NCBI GenBank assembly: GCA_035771175.1
Contig: CM069593.1
Coordinates: forward strand, 45,479,054-45,543,053
Reading direction: 5' to 3'
DNA from: Paratinospora sagittata
Lineage: Eukaryota; Streptophyta; Magnoliopsida; Ranunculales; Menispermaceae
DNA: 64,000 bases
Shown one piece after another: positions 56,001-64,000 of this stretch (its first letter is position 1; each line of letters begins with the position of its first letter). The notes under the pieces were generated by a model, which was not told the origin of the DNA, ran no database searches, and worked only from the letters and a program-made list of their open reading frames with translations. The translations under genes were made by a program, and so were the position numbers.

Positions 56001-58113
56001 CACGAAACACTCTCTCATTCCTTTCCAACCAAATGCACCACAATGTGGCAAAGGAAGCAATCGTAGCCGCTTCTTTAACAACACTGGAAACTATAGTATT
56101 GTGTGGCAAAGAATAGTATTCGTCCTAATTGAGAGGGCGGCGGAATCTATACCCTAAAAAGGGCACCCACAGATCCCACAAATCGCGAGCATGAGGGCAA
56201 GATAGAAAAATATGGTCCGTTGACTCGCCATCCTGCAAACAGAATAAACAGCAATGTGGAGAAATGCACTTGGTGGTTAGCTTTCTTTGCAAAACATCCA
56301 TAGTGTTGAGACGTTTGTGAGCTAAGGTCCATGCAAAAACTTTAACCTTAGAGGGTACCTTAGAACGCCAAATAATGGAAGCAAATGGGAATGGAGACAA
56401 TGGATTGAGACGAAAGGATTTACATGAGAATAAACCGTTTTTTTCTAAGGACCACACATCTATCAGGAAGACGGGACATGGAAATATTCGTGAGTAAAGA
56501 AATTAAATTGATGGCCTCATCTTGTTCTCTAATGGTCAAAGCTCTAGACAAATGGAGGTTCCAGGAGGAAGACGTGGGAGGCTGTGTATAGGTATCATGA
56601 GACACAAATGCGGAAATGGGTTGGTTGTGTGCGAAGGAAATCCTATAGAGATTTGGAAATGAAGCTGCAAATGGTCGAGAGCCAAGCCACCGGTCCCTCC
56701 TAAAAACGAAACAACTTCCCATTACCCACCGACAGGCAAATATGAGGCGCAACTACCGATCTAATAGATCCAATGAACTTCCAAGGACCTCTGAACGTTA
56801 GGCACTTAGAGATTCTCCCAATGCCTCCAACACACAAGGGATCAAATATTCCGTATCTGCTAGAGATGCACCTAGCCCACAGAGAAGACTTCTCTTTCAA
56901 AAATCTCCACAACCATTTGCCACATAGAACAATGTTGGATTTTGTGATACTGGCAATATCAAGACCCCCCATCTCCTTAGGCTGTTGAACAATCTTCAAT
57001 TTTACCAAATTCCTCAAGCCATTGTCCCTACTACCGCCCCAAAAGAACTGTTTAATTCGTTGATCAATCTTGTTAGCTACGCCGACTGGAATCTTAAACA
57101 AGGACAAATAGTAAGATGGGATAGCAAGAAGAACTGATTTGATCAATGCCAACCTAACCCCTTTTGAGAGAAAAGCATGTTTCCACCTATCCAAGCGCCT
57201 AGAAATTGCTTCTACCACCGGATCCCAAAAAATACTCAATCTCGGGTTCCCACCCAATGGAAGTCCTAAATACAAAAGTGGCCATGTACCAACAAAACAT
57301 CTTGTAGAATTTGCCAACCTCAATACTGAGCCAGGGTCCAATATGATACCTGCCAACTGGCATTTACCCGCATTCACACCCTTAGACCAGAAAATTCACA
57401 GAAGCATTGGAGTAGCATAATGGCATTGGAAACATTAGTTCATCTCCCTGGAGAAGGAAACGAGTGTTGTCAGCAAATTGTAGATGGGACACCTCGACCT
57501 TGTCTTTACCAACCCGAATTATGTTATATTTTATCTAATCACTAAACAAAATGTATGAATGGTTATGGATTTGGGCGTCAGCAATCTTCCATACAATGTG
57601 ATGGACCATCATTATTATTGGAACTCTCATCAATTTTTTTTGTTTTTGAAACTCCTTTGGATCTTATGTTCATATGTCTCGAGAAATTGAAAACGATGTG
57701 CAACTCTTTCATACTAAAAGGTTTATCGTAAAATTTAGAGAGATCAGTTTAAGATGTGCCGGTTAGCATTCGAGCATACATGGAGTTCACTGTGCCATAT
57801 TGTTATGAAGTTGTTTTTGAAACACAATGTTTGAAACAGCAGCAACTTTTAGTTTTTTTAATTAATTTTGTTCATTTTTTACATTGTGTTGTCGACATTT
57901 GAAACTTTGAATTTCGTCTGTAGCCAGGTTAATTTACTGTGTTGACATTTTCGTATCTCATTTGTTGATATACGTGTAGAATGGGATGACAAGGAAGAGG
58001 GGAAAGAAGTAACTCAGCAGTGGGAAGATGACTGGGATGATGACGATGTAAGTGATGACTTCTCGCTGCAGCTAAGGAAGGAGCTTGAGAGCAACTCGGA
58101 AAAGAGCAAATAG
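44067..58113 (+). CDS. DSS1: DSS1/SEM1, 26S proteasome lid subunit and BRCA2 partner
   Basis: Two coding exons give 74 residues: 44067-44157 (MATESKVTTEDAKIDLFEDD, then DEFEEFEIGQ) and 57980-58113 (EWDDKEEGKEVTQQWEDDWD, then DDDVSDDFSLQLRKELESN). The split codon G|AA joins them. The donor is CAAG|GTAGTT and the acceptor TACGTGTAG. The protein is the small, acidic, mostly disordered DSS1: an acidic FEDDDEFEEFE block and the WEDDWDDDDVSDDFS block, followed by an amphipathic C-terminal helix, are family hallmarks. In other eukaryotes it is a lid component of the 26S proteasome and binds BRCA2 and TREX-2. Length is normal. The 13,822-bp intron 44158-57979 carries LINEs on both strands. I see no damage in coding or splice sites. 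Confidence 0.95.
44508..46835 (-). mobile_element. 5'-truncated L1-type LINE
   Basis: The poly(A) tail appears as T-run 44510-44525 on the plus strand. Reading the minus strand from 46830: ETYICLIPKKLNSSKVSDYQ, then LHKTIMCTQSTFIQGRQIFN, VFKADFAKAYNSMNFDFLD, KRELRQGDPLSPFLFTLV, VEISHLQYADETFFLHG, then KMGRLALIKSVLSALPTYYM, then a zinc-binding C-terminal block (CCPLCIKGGESMDHLFATC). The catalytic box reads YADE, not YADD. Frame breaks occur near 45960-46120 and 45160-45230. The endonuclease half is missing. Not mobile now. Confidence 0.88.
46836..47685. other. Intron sequence without recognised element
   Basis: AT-rich. The open frame 46819-47058 overlaps the LINE edge and has no family features. 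Confidence 0.45.
47690..48985. mobile_element. Non-autonomous TIR element (about 100-bp TIRs)
   Basis: The left end TTTGAAGGTTTGAGAACA, then GAAAAGATGAGGGGGGTC, is matched by the reverse complement of the right end (TTTGAAGGTCTGAGAACA, then GAAAAGATGAGGGGAGTC). Similarity continues through AACATCG...CCTCCCC and AAACCCTC for roughly 110 bp. The interior is A-rich with no ORF of note. Long TIRs suit a MULE-type non-autonomous element, but a clean 8-9-bp flanking duplication was not found. Confidence 0.8.
47881..48030. repeat. Hairpin with 30-bp arms inside the TIR element
   Basis: GTAGTTGTAACTTCCATAAT... (47881-47910) pairs with ...ATTATGAAAGTTACAACTAC (48001-48030), with one mismatch in the part shown and a 90-base spacer. 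It lies near the left end of the TIR element. Confidence 0.85.
48986..51857. other. Long AT-rich part of the DSS1 intron
   Basis: No coding, RNA gene or element with clear ends was recognised. It includes several A-runs, a GAAAAAAAAGATTGG stretch near 49925, and a (CACA)n piece near 51080. Confidence 0.5.
51858..52860 (+). mobile_element. LINE C-terminal fragment, plus strand
   Basis: The plus strand reads LFRFWEDTWCGTTKFSELFP, then FIWKAHVSSKAKFLGWTIAH, then LNCADILQRWFKFWSLSPNW and CCLCKSCDEFSQHIFVYCEF, a zinc-binding reverse-transcriptase C-terminus (CX2C...HX4C). A stop separates 52076 from 52106 and a further stop lies at 52600. Followed by an AT-rich tail with TAATACATATTGTATTG palindromes near 52806-52850. 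RT itself is missing. Confidence 0.85.
52861..53999. other. AT-rich intron sequence
   Basis: Has a (TA)n run at 52875-52896 and a poly(T) tract at 53595-53613. No gene or element end established. Confidence 0.5.
54000..55703 (-). mobile_element. LINE copy A, internally deleted
   Basis: On the minus strand REVLHRTMEHTQSTFVQGRK (near 55700-55640) runs directly into ANKVSYSVGVWP and RYLGLPLGG-like text, so the RT palm with the catalytic box is deleted. Then KGRRLTLIRAVLAALPSYYL, NLVKWDEVKKPVEKGGLGVG, and a C-terminal zinc-binding part with LAKHIWHVQAPSKVRVFGWL (54594-54863). The tail on the minus strand is (TAA)n-rich at 54001-54020. The fragment abuts copy B at the right. Confidence 0.82.
55704..57512 (-). 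mobile_element. LINE copy B, 5'-truncated
   Basis: Poly(A) as T-run 55710-55717. Reading the minus strand: VEVSHLQFADNTRFLLQGDE (truncated start, near 57505), MNAGKCQLAGIILDPGSVLR, then KHAFLSKGVRLALIKSVLLA and VKLKIVQQPKEMGGLDIASI, then FASIIWRSKVPSKVKVFAWT and CCLFCLQDGESTDHIFLSCP. The RT box is FADN. Frame breaks near 56460, 56110 and 57380. CTAAACAA occurs at 55698 and 57542 and may be the target duplication, but this is weak. Confidence 0.85.
57513..57979 (+). other. 3' end of the DSS1 intron
   Basis: Non-coding, with a T-rich tract near 57850-57890 and the acceptor TACGTGTAG at 57971-57979. Confidence 0.6.
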
Positions 58114-58827
58114 CCGTATCATCCATCCTTCACTCATGTCTCTGCATCTCCTGCTATTTTTCTTTTTGTCAGACATGCAATGGTAGTTACCTATTAGTGG
58201 TGTATGTTAGCCTCTGCAGTGATGTGAATTTTAGGGGCTTATACTCAGGTTGTGGGTATCTAACTTTTCACATTCTTGTGCATTGAACCTCGGATTATTC
58301 AGCAACCCTAAGCACGTATTTCCCCTTTGTTTAGATATCTGAGGATGCATTTTACTTATATTTTAAAGTTATTTACTTGCTTAAAAAAGATGCGATTTTG
58401 TCCAACCAAAAAGAAATGGTTGATGAGTTGATGCACAAGGAACTTGAAACTCCGACTACATGGTTGCACAACTCTAACCGTGGAGAAGATTAGAGAGAAG
58501 AAAGAAAACCCAAGGACCTCAGCAAAATCATTCCTAGTGACTAATTTCAATAATGTCAAGCTGGTAGTAAGGTTCATATTAAAAAGAATATTGGCATTAA
58601 ATTATGATTAATGGTTAGTAAATTTCTGATACTTAACGAAAGATAGTACCTGAAGTATTCAAAAAAATAAAAATAAAAAAATTCTAATAATGTTGTATAA
58701 AATAACATCAATTTGTTAATGAAATGAAAGGAAAATAAAATCAAATGGTTAGTAAGAATTCTCACCAAACATGTAAACATATTTAAAAGAATAAGGTAGG
58801 AGGGTTTGAAATATCATAATTACCCTC
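58114..58827. other. DSS1 3' region and AT-rich spacer
   Basis: The first 200-250 bp probably include the DSS1 3' untranslated region. The remainder shows no gene. Confidence 0.5.
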
Positions 58828-59330
58828 TATTCTAGAGGAATGGAGGTGAGAGCTACATAACATCACCAATCCTAAGCACATTTACATCTACCACCTAAAG
58901 AGAAGTACATAAACTATTAAATCCAAAGAATGAAATATTGAAATTTCATTTAATACAAGAAATAGTGAATTACATGATAAACATTTGCAGATTCATATGA
59001 ATCAGCAAAGAGTCGTTCATGAAGACTACCCTTCCATGTGGGAGGCCAAAGGCTTCATTTGGATAAACAATCCTAGAGAATTACCTCATTCTAGAGAAAC
59101 GTAGGAGAGAGCTACATACCAACATCACCAATCCGAAGCACATATACATTTAACACCTAAAGGTAAGTACATAAACTATTAAATCCAAAGAATGAAATAT
59201 TGAAGTTTCATTTAATACAAGAAATAGTGAATTACATGATAATCATTTGCAGATTCATATGAATCAGCAAAGAGTGTTCACGAAGACTACCCTTACATGT
59301 GGAAGGCCAAAGGCTTCAATTGGATAACTC
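58828..59330. repeat. Tandem duplication, period about 259 bp
   Basis: AGCTACATA-ACATCACCAATCC begins at 58851 and at 59110. The block including GTACATAAACTATTAAATCC and TTGCAGATTCATATGAATCAG is repeated almost unchanged. Both copies contain a TTCATATGAA palindrome. Confidence 0.9.
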
Positions 59331-60289
59331 CCATAATACTACTAGAATTTGCATAAACAATGGAAACAGAAGACCTAGCAGAAGAAAGCTTGTGCACATA
59401 TGTAGCTCATCATATTTAAAGAGGAATTCTCTCTGTGGATTAAATCATGATTAAAGACTCGATACTAAACTGCGTCATTTTCTTGGAAAAGGGCTTGAAG
59501 CATATCTGAAATGAAAGCACTCGCTCCAAGTTCTCGTCCCACACTGGTGGTCTTACATGACAATCAATTTCTTTTATCCACTTCCTTAAGACACCCTCTC
59601 TCTGATATGTGCAGCAGAATTGCCCAAGTGCCATGCAAGATAGGAGGACGTGTTGTGTAAAGCATTGAGATGGGATGGCACGCGTAGCTTCTTGGTGACT
59701 TGGTCAAGCCAGTATATTAGTGGAGTCATTAGTGATTCGTGCTATTGTAGAGCACTAATTTAGTTAATTTCAGTTTTACTTTTCAGTTATGTCAATTATT
59801 TTTCAGCATGTCAGTTAAGCTTAGATGTATCTTGAATTCTGAAATTAAGATATGGACAATACAATTGCAGATTCCTTCTCTTTCTAAGCTATTTCCCTTC
59901 TCTCTTCTCTGGTTACAAATTTCCACACATCACTCTCCTTTCAATTATGCGTCGGGTTAGAAATTTAATCTTTAAACCAAACAAAAAGTTTGGTTAACAC
60001 CATCATTGATTTGAAAGATATCCCTAATCACCTTTTTAACCATATTCGGTATTCCAGATTTGGCAAGTCACTGAAACATACAAGGAAACAACATCAATGT
60101 GTCATATTTCTGAAAGAGATGCTAACGGGAAAAGTGAGGAAAAACTATTAGAGCATCGGAATTTGAATGAAACGTGATTATATCATAGATAAATACTCTG
60201 AGAAAACTAAGTAAAAAGCTGGTAGGTACCTACTATCCATCGACCTCATTTTTCGACAGACACTTGAAAAAAATGAAGTAAAAAGCTCA
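59331..60289. other. Unassigned; a short minus-strand open frame
   Basis: A 64-codon minus-strand frame (59440-59634) with VLRKWIKEIDCHVRPPVWDE looks more protein-like than its surroundings, but I do not recognise it and it has no partner exon. The rest has no support for a gene. Confidence 0.35.
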
Positions 60290-60690
60290 GATACAACAAA
60301 AATTGAGAAAATAGCAAAAGTAAGTAATTACACCAAGTAAAAAGCTCAGAGTGCGTAAAAAACGGATCTGAACAAAAAGATATTTCATTAAGACCGGAGG
60401 AGAATACAAGGAAGAGCAAAAAAAAGAGGAAATATTAGGACATGCAAACCCATAACAAATAAATATAGTCAACACCGAGGAGATCCCCTACAACCCTGTA
60501 GCAGTAGAATGGTGCAAGATCTCATTCAGGCTAACTGGCTTGTCCTCGTCGCCTACTCGGCACGTCTCCTCCTCAGAGTTTATGGTTTGCGACAGATCGA
60601 ACAAAGTCTTTGGAACCGCAGAAGTAGTACCCTGATCAGCAGGAGAGTCCTTGGTCCCGGCCTCCTCTTCTGCTCCCCCCTTCATTGGAT
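60290..60690 (-). mobile_element. Fragment of the Tat antisense gene
   Basis: The minus strand matches 13090-13480 of the plus strand: GAEEEAGTKDSPADQGTTSA, SEEETCRVGDEDKPVSLNEI, then a pyrimidine-rich 3' part including CTTAATGAAATATCTTTTTG, and the CTTTTTACTTGGTGTAATT segment. Only the acidic C-terminus and 3' flank are present, so this is a fragment of a related element. Confidence 0.82.
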
Positions 60691-61753
60691 GTGTGCAATT
60701 TACACATCTATGAGGTGTGTAATAAATAATTCAATGGATATGAACATGCAAGTGCAACATAATTGTATTATTTTACAGTTAAATTAACATTTCTCTTAAT
60801 TATATCATTCATCCACATTGTAAACCCTTTTTGTTTTCATTTTGAAACTTTCAAAGAGATCTGGAATCCCTTTTAAAAAAATTTTGTATCATTACTTTGG
60901 TGGGGTTGAACTCTTTGTCAAATGGGCTCACAGGATATTCATAGTATATATTTAATATATATATTATATTCCTGTCCTAATCCTCTATATATATATATAT
61001 ATCGAAAATTAACCTTTCATATATGTTTGACATATAAATACTGACATGGCATATGGTTATGTTGTTCATGTAAAAGTAATAAGACGGATTTGAGACAAAT
61101 CTCTTTATGGATTATTTTCCTTAATGCTTTCCATTAGTTTGAAAATATTGTTTCCACTGCAATAATTTTCATGATAAAAGATTATCTTCATCAAAAGATG
61201 ACATCTTTCTTAATTAAATTAATCCATCTTTTAAAAAGAAAGCAAAACTGAAAGGGGGAACAGACTAAACATTTTCTTTCAAAGAAATTCTCATCACTGA
61301 TGATTGCAAATGGTAGAAAGAGTTCAAGAGAAACCAAAAGACAATAAAGCCGAAATCCATGAAGAACCTGGTAACATAAAAACAAAGGGAAAATGATACG
61401 GTACTCTTAACGTAACTTATAACATGACGTGCACAACAGTCCTGTGATGAATCACTTAAACAAAAAGAAAAATGTTAATATAGCTACAAAAAATATAACT
61501 ACATATATATATTTATTAAATGCGTGTATGTTATATATCTCAAGGTATACAATAAATGATCTAATGGATGTGCATGTATAGTTGTACTTAGAACTGTATT
61601 TTTTTATAATTAGATTAACATTTTTCAAATAAAAAACACTTGTGGAACAAAGACACCCTTTTAAGATAATCAATCACGTGTTGCAAGTTACAAGTCACTT
61701 AAAAGAGTTGTGTAGCATTTTTCAAACTACAACAATCAAGCAAAAAAAGCTGA
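60691..61753. other. AT-rich spacer
   Basis: TGTGCATRTA...TATGTTATATATCTCAAGG...ATGGATRTG...TGCA text occurs near 60715-60780 and 61523-61600 in similar form. There are (TA)n runs at 60955-60965 and 60987-61001. No gene. Confidence 0.45.
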
Positions 61754-62099
61754 TTAAAGTGTTCTTGTTTTGCTCATGCCTTCTTGCTGCAAATCAAGCA
61801 AAACTGTGCCCTTGCATTTTGGGCACTTCTGGTACTCTTCTGGTACTCTTCTGATAGCATCACATATATAAGGCAAGAGGGCACCCGGCCAACACCATTG
61901 ATTTTGTTGTTGTTGTTGTTTCGGGGCTGTTTGCTTCAGCATTTTCTGTTGACAGGCATGAACTTTGAGGTGATGTTGGAGATGGTGTAACCGAGCGGTT
62001 TGGTGACTCCATAAACGGGTTAGCCATCGGTGGCGATAGGTTCAACCTCAAGTCTATATTTGGGCTCTTTCTTTCTCGACTCACCGTCCTCTTCTTCCC
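61754..62099 (-). pseudogene. GIR-type (GL2-interacting repressor) gene, disabled
   Basis: The minus-strand exon after the acceptor CTCTCTATCAG (62100) encodes SRERKSPNIDLRLNLSPP with an LxLxL EAR motif, SPNRSVTPSPTSPQSSCLST and TKSMVLAGCP, then the family's zinc-ribbon-like tail (YQKCPKCKGTVLLDLQQE). GIR proteins join TOPLESS-type corepressors to GLABRA2 in root-hair control. Three defects appear: the expected ATG at 62084-62082 is GTG; about one base is missing after GCP; and AGTACCAGAAG is duplicated (11 bp) before CPKCKG. The frame therefore stops after SMVLAGCPLALYM, and the second CxxC region is out of frame. A sequencing error could explain the single-base change but not the 11-bp repeat. 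Confidence 0.8.
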
Positions 62100-62209
62100 C
62101 TGATAGAGAGAAAAAAAAAGCAGATTTTTCCACTTTCCTCTTGATCAGAAAAAAAAAAAGTGAAGAATTATATATATTAGAAAACATATATTCACATTTT
62201 CAATGTTAC
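62100..62209 (-). other. Leader intron of the GIR-like gene
   Basis: On the minus strand the donor is CATTAG|GTAACA at 62210/62209. A T-rich tract precedes the acceptor TATCAG. It is 110 bp long and separates an untranslated exon (about 62210-62345) from the coding exon. Confidence 0.55.
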
Positions 62210-62369
62210 CTAATGAAGATCAAAGAGCAAAGTGAGTTGAAGGGTGAGGTTGGAATAAGATGAAGAGAAGCAGCCTTCAAGATTTTCACCAACTTTTGTG
62301 AGGCATTTTTTCAGAGATTTTTGTACTGCTAAAAGCACCAGCAACATGGATGGGTTGATAAAGCGGGTC

Positions 62370-62377
62370 ATTATATA
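62370..62377 (-). promoter_or_regulatory. TATA box of the GIR-like gene
   Basis: TATATAAT on the minus strand, about 30 bp upstream of the inferred untranslated exon start near 62345 and 160 bp upstream of the splice donor. Confidence 0.5.
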
Positions 62378-62464
62378 AGGAAATTTGATGGGTGTTTCCA
62401 TTGAATCTTGATATATACATTAATGGCGGAGAGGTGGAGGGTATAAAGAAGGGAGAGAGCTGAA

Positions 62465-62554
62465 GAGAACAAGGGATTGAATGGCATTTAAGTTCTTTTA
62501 GTTGAAGGTGAGAACAAGGGATTGAATGGCATTTAAGTTCTTTTAGTTGAAGGT
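62465..62554. repeat. Tandem duplication, 2 x 45 bp, in the promoter region
   Basis: GAGAACAAGGGATTGAATGG starts at 62465 and 62510; the copies are identical. It lies about 90-180 bp upstream of the TATA box of the GIR-like gene. Confidence 0.92.
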
Positions 62555-63195
62555 GAGTGTGAATTGTGTGCTGCAAAATGTATTAATTGTGAGATAGTTT
62601 TTATACCTTTGCAGCTGTGAAAATTTGGAGTAAATGCTGCAATTTACTAGAGCATGGGTTCCTGTTTCATTCATTGCTCAGTTGCTATTAGTTGTGTTTG
62701 AGAATGAGAATAATTCAAGTCCATAAATCACTATTAATCCTGACAGTAAATTTCCACAAAAGAGCCATGAATATATCTAGAACAAAACAAAGAGTACATT
62801 GGTCTATTTAACGGAGCTATATGCAAAGTGGTCAAGAGCATTACGGGTAATGTTGGTCACCAAAGATCAAATCTCAACATTAGAAAGTAAATGAGGATGT
62901 TGGCATGGGGTCAGAAGAAGTCAAGACCTTTTAGTAGGACCAAGAAGACAAATATTACGATGAAGGACATAAGGGGCTCGAATGAGGATCATGCCAACCA
63001 ACTACCATGGTCCACTCCCACTTTTATTAGAGGAGGAAAAACTCTCACTTATTTACAAAGGGAGGGAATCGAACTCTCGATGCTGAGTGAAGAGGTTCGA
63101 ATGCACACAGCTCCAACGGTGTTTGCTCTATCATCATGGGTTATGACAACCTAAATGTGTCACATCTGCGTGCCTTGATCCCTACAATTCTATTT
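62555..63195. other. Spacer with a possible SINE-like end
   Basis: AGGGAATCGAACTCTCGATG near 63062 and GAGGTTCGAATGCA near 63091 resemble tRNA-type B-box text, but no complete SINE could be outlined. Confidence 0.35.
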
Positions 63196-63600
63196 GTGTT
63201 GTAAACTGAATCAGAATAATAAAAAAATGCTCAAAGAAAAATACTAGATTTCATTCTCCAACATTTCTATAACTGATTTGTTCATATTTTCTCCATTCCT
63301 CTTTCTCTTCTCATTTTCTCTACAACTCCTCTTCATGATCTCTCCCATATTTTTTGGGAGAGATTTACATCAAAAGATCACCAACTCACATGATGGGTAA
63401 CTATGTTCTCACATGATGAGTAACTATGCTCCACATGATTCATGTAGGATACATATACATATGTATTTATATAACTTGGATACATGTACCACTTGAATAC
63501 ATATACTATTTAGATACATATACCACTTGGATATCATACTGCTTAAGATATATGTATAATACATGTAATTACTATTTGGATATTCAACATATTTACAACA
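63196..63600 (-). repeat. Ty1/copia 3' LTR
   Basis: On the minus strand it starts TGTTGTAAATATGTTGAATA directly after a purine tract and ends GATTCAGTTTACAACA near 63198, giving about 403 bp. AT-rich with three CACTTGGATA-type units (63488-63532). The rest of the element extends beyond 64000. Confidence 0.75.
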
Positions 63601-63611
63601 CTTCCCCTTTG
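63601..63611 (-). promoter_or_regulatory. Copia polypurine tract
   Basis: CAAAGGGGAAG on the minus strand abuts the LTR start. A second purine run, CTTGAGGGGGAG, lies at about 63831-63842, just after the pol stop. Confidence 0.75.
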
Positions 63612-63641
63612 AATATCCATCATTTTAGAATATGCCCCGTT

Positions 63642-63803
63642 AAAACCTTACTAGAGAAAAACCCAATGGGAAAAAGTCTAGTGAAGGAAAAAGAGTACAA
63701 TATTCTATTGAAGTCTTATATTGTTATGACTGCTTCATTAAAAACCTTCGCTAGGAAAACCTAATGGGACAAAACCATAGTGAAGGGAAAAAGAGTACAA
63801 TGC
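63642..63803. repeat. Two-copy 63-bp repeat before the LTR
   Basis: AAAACCTTACTAGAGAAAAA and AAAACCTTCGCTAGGAAAAC start about 99 bp apart, each followed by CCTAATGGGA or CCCAATGGGA and AAAAAGAGTACAAT. Such duplicated text in the untranslated region before a copia LTR is common in plants. Confidence 0.82.
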
Positions 63804-63844
63804 ACTAAACAATAACTCTCTTTTAATTCTCCCCCTCAAGATGA

Positions 63845-64000
63845 CATGGGGGAATTGAGTTTTGTTTCTTTGCCTGAAATATCTTTGAGTTGATGCATCT
63901 CAATATTGTATATAATCTTCTTTGTAATTGGCAAAACTTTGATAAAGAAGTTGCTCGATCTTTTTTGTCAGTCTTCTGTAGCTCATGTGTGAAGAAAACC
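63845..64000 (-). pseudogene. Ty1/copia RNase H C-terminus
   Basis: The minus strand reads FFIKVLPITKKIIYNIEMHQ then LKDISGK, corresponding to the usual copia end (LFTKALP..TF..LV..IGM..LKD). It precedes the purine run and the LTR in normal order. The window ends inside it. A frameshift near 63960 cannot be excluded. Confidence 0.7.

Larger units (their letters stand above)
44158..57979 (+). other. Giant DSS1 intron with nested retrotransposons
   Basis: The intron separates residues 30 and 31 of DSS1 and is about 60 times the length of the coding sequence. Inside are a minus-strand LINE (44508-46835), a TIR element (47690-48985), a plus-strand LINE piece (51858-52860) and two minus-strand LINE pieces (54000-57512). 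Poly(T) or poly(A) tails mark some of the ends. The first 350 bp and last 460 bp look like normal intron sequence. Confidence 0.88.

Noticed and set aside
57929..58126. Minus-strand frame over the last DSS1 exon
   Set aside because: It is the shadow of the conserved DSS1 coding exon, with no family features of its own.

Overview
This window looks like repeat-rich nuclear DNA of a eudicot plant. Host genes have introns, the sequence is AT-rich, and most of it is nested transposable elements: Ty3/gypsy, Ty1/copia, L1-type LINEs, MULE, hAT-like, SINEs and solo LTRs. The species cannot be fixed from the sequence alone. Nothing here is bacterial: there are no operons, CRISPR arrays or recognisable tRNA/rRNA genes.

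Layout. 1-4.4 kb: the end of a Ty3/gypsy LTR with a Met-tRNA type primer-binding site, a heavily decayed gypsy polyprotein, and LTR-like debris. 4.4-8.5 kb: intergenic DNA with several tandem duplications. 8.5-31.95 kb: one large Ty3/gypsy element of the Tat type on the minus strand. Its two LTRs, primer-binding site, polypurine tract, gag, protease, RT, RNase H and integrase remnants can all be placed. It also carries a plus-strand (antisense) multi-exon gene with its own TATA box. The element has been broken by (a) a hAT-like insertion in its left LTR, (b) a 2.1-kb solo-LTR-like insertion in integrase, itself interrupted by a 1.4-kb solo LTR, and (c) about 9 kb of inserted DNA between gag and protease that carries a decayed MULE transposase, a 485-bp palindrome and a plant-mobile-domain (PMD) gene. 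32-38 kb: an Au-type SINE tail, an ALP1-like (domesticated Harbinger transposase) gene, another SINE and an LTR-like stretch. 40-43.7 kb: an orphan candidate leader exon and small repeats. 43.5-58.1 kb: the DSS1/SEM1 gene (proteasome lid / BRCA2-partner acidic protein), whose two coding exons are separated by a 13.8-kb intron holding at least three LINE copies and a TIR element. 58-62.6 kb: tandem duplication, a stray fragment of the same Tat antisense gene, and a broken GIR-type (GL2-interacting repressor) gene. 63.2-64 kb: the 3' LTR end of a Ty1/copia element on the minus strand.

The host loci are DSS1 (apparently intact), the ALP1-like gene (main exon intact, first exon not found) and the GIR-like locus (disabled). 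The most interesting signals are: an array of ten 20-21-bp units with a GAA-n2-TTC palindrome (heat-shock-element-like half sites) immediately upstream of a TATA box in a solo LTR; the spliced antisense gene with its own promoter inside the Tat element; the giant LINE-filled DSS1 intron; the MULE-palindrome-PMD block inside a retrotransposon; and the GIR-like locus with start loss, a 1-bp deletion and an 11-bp duplication.
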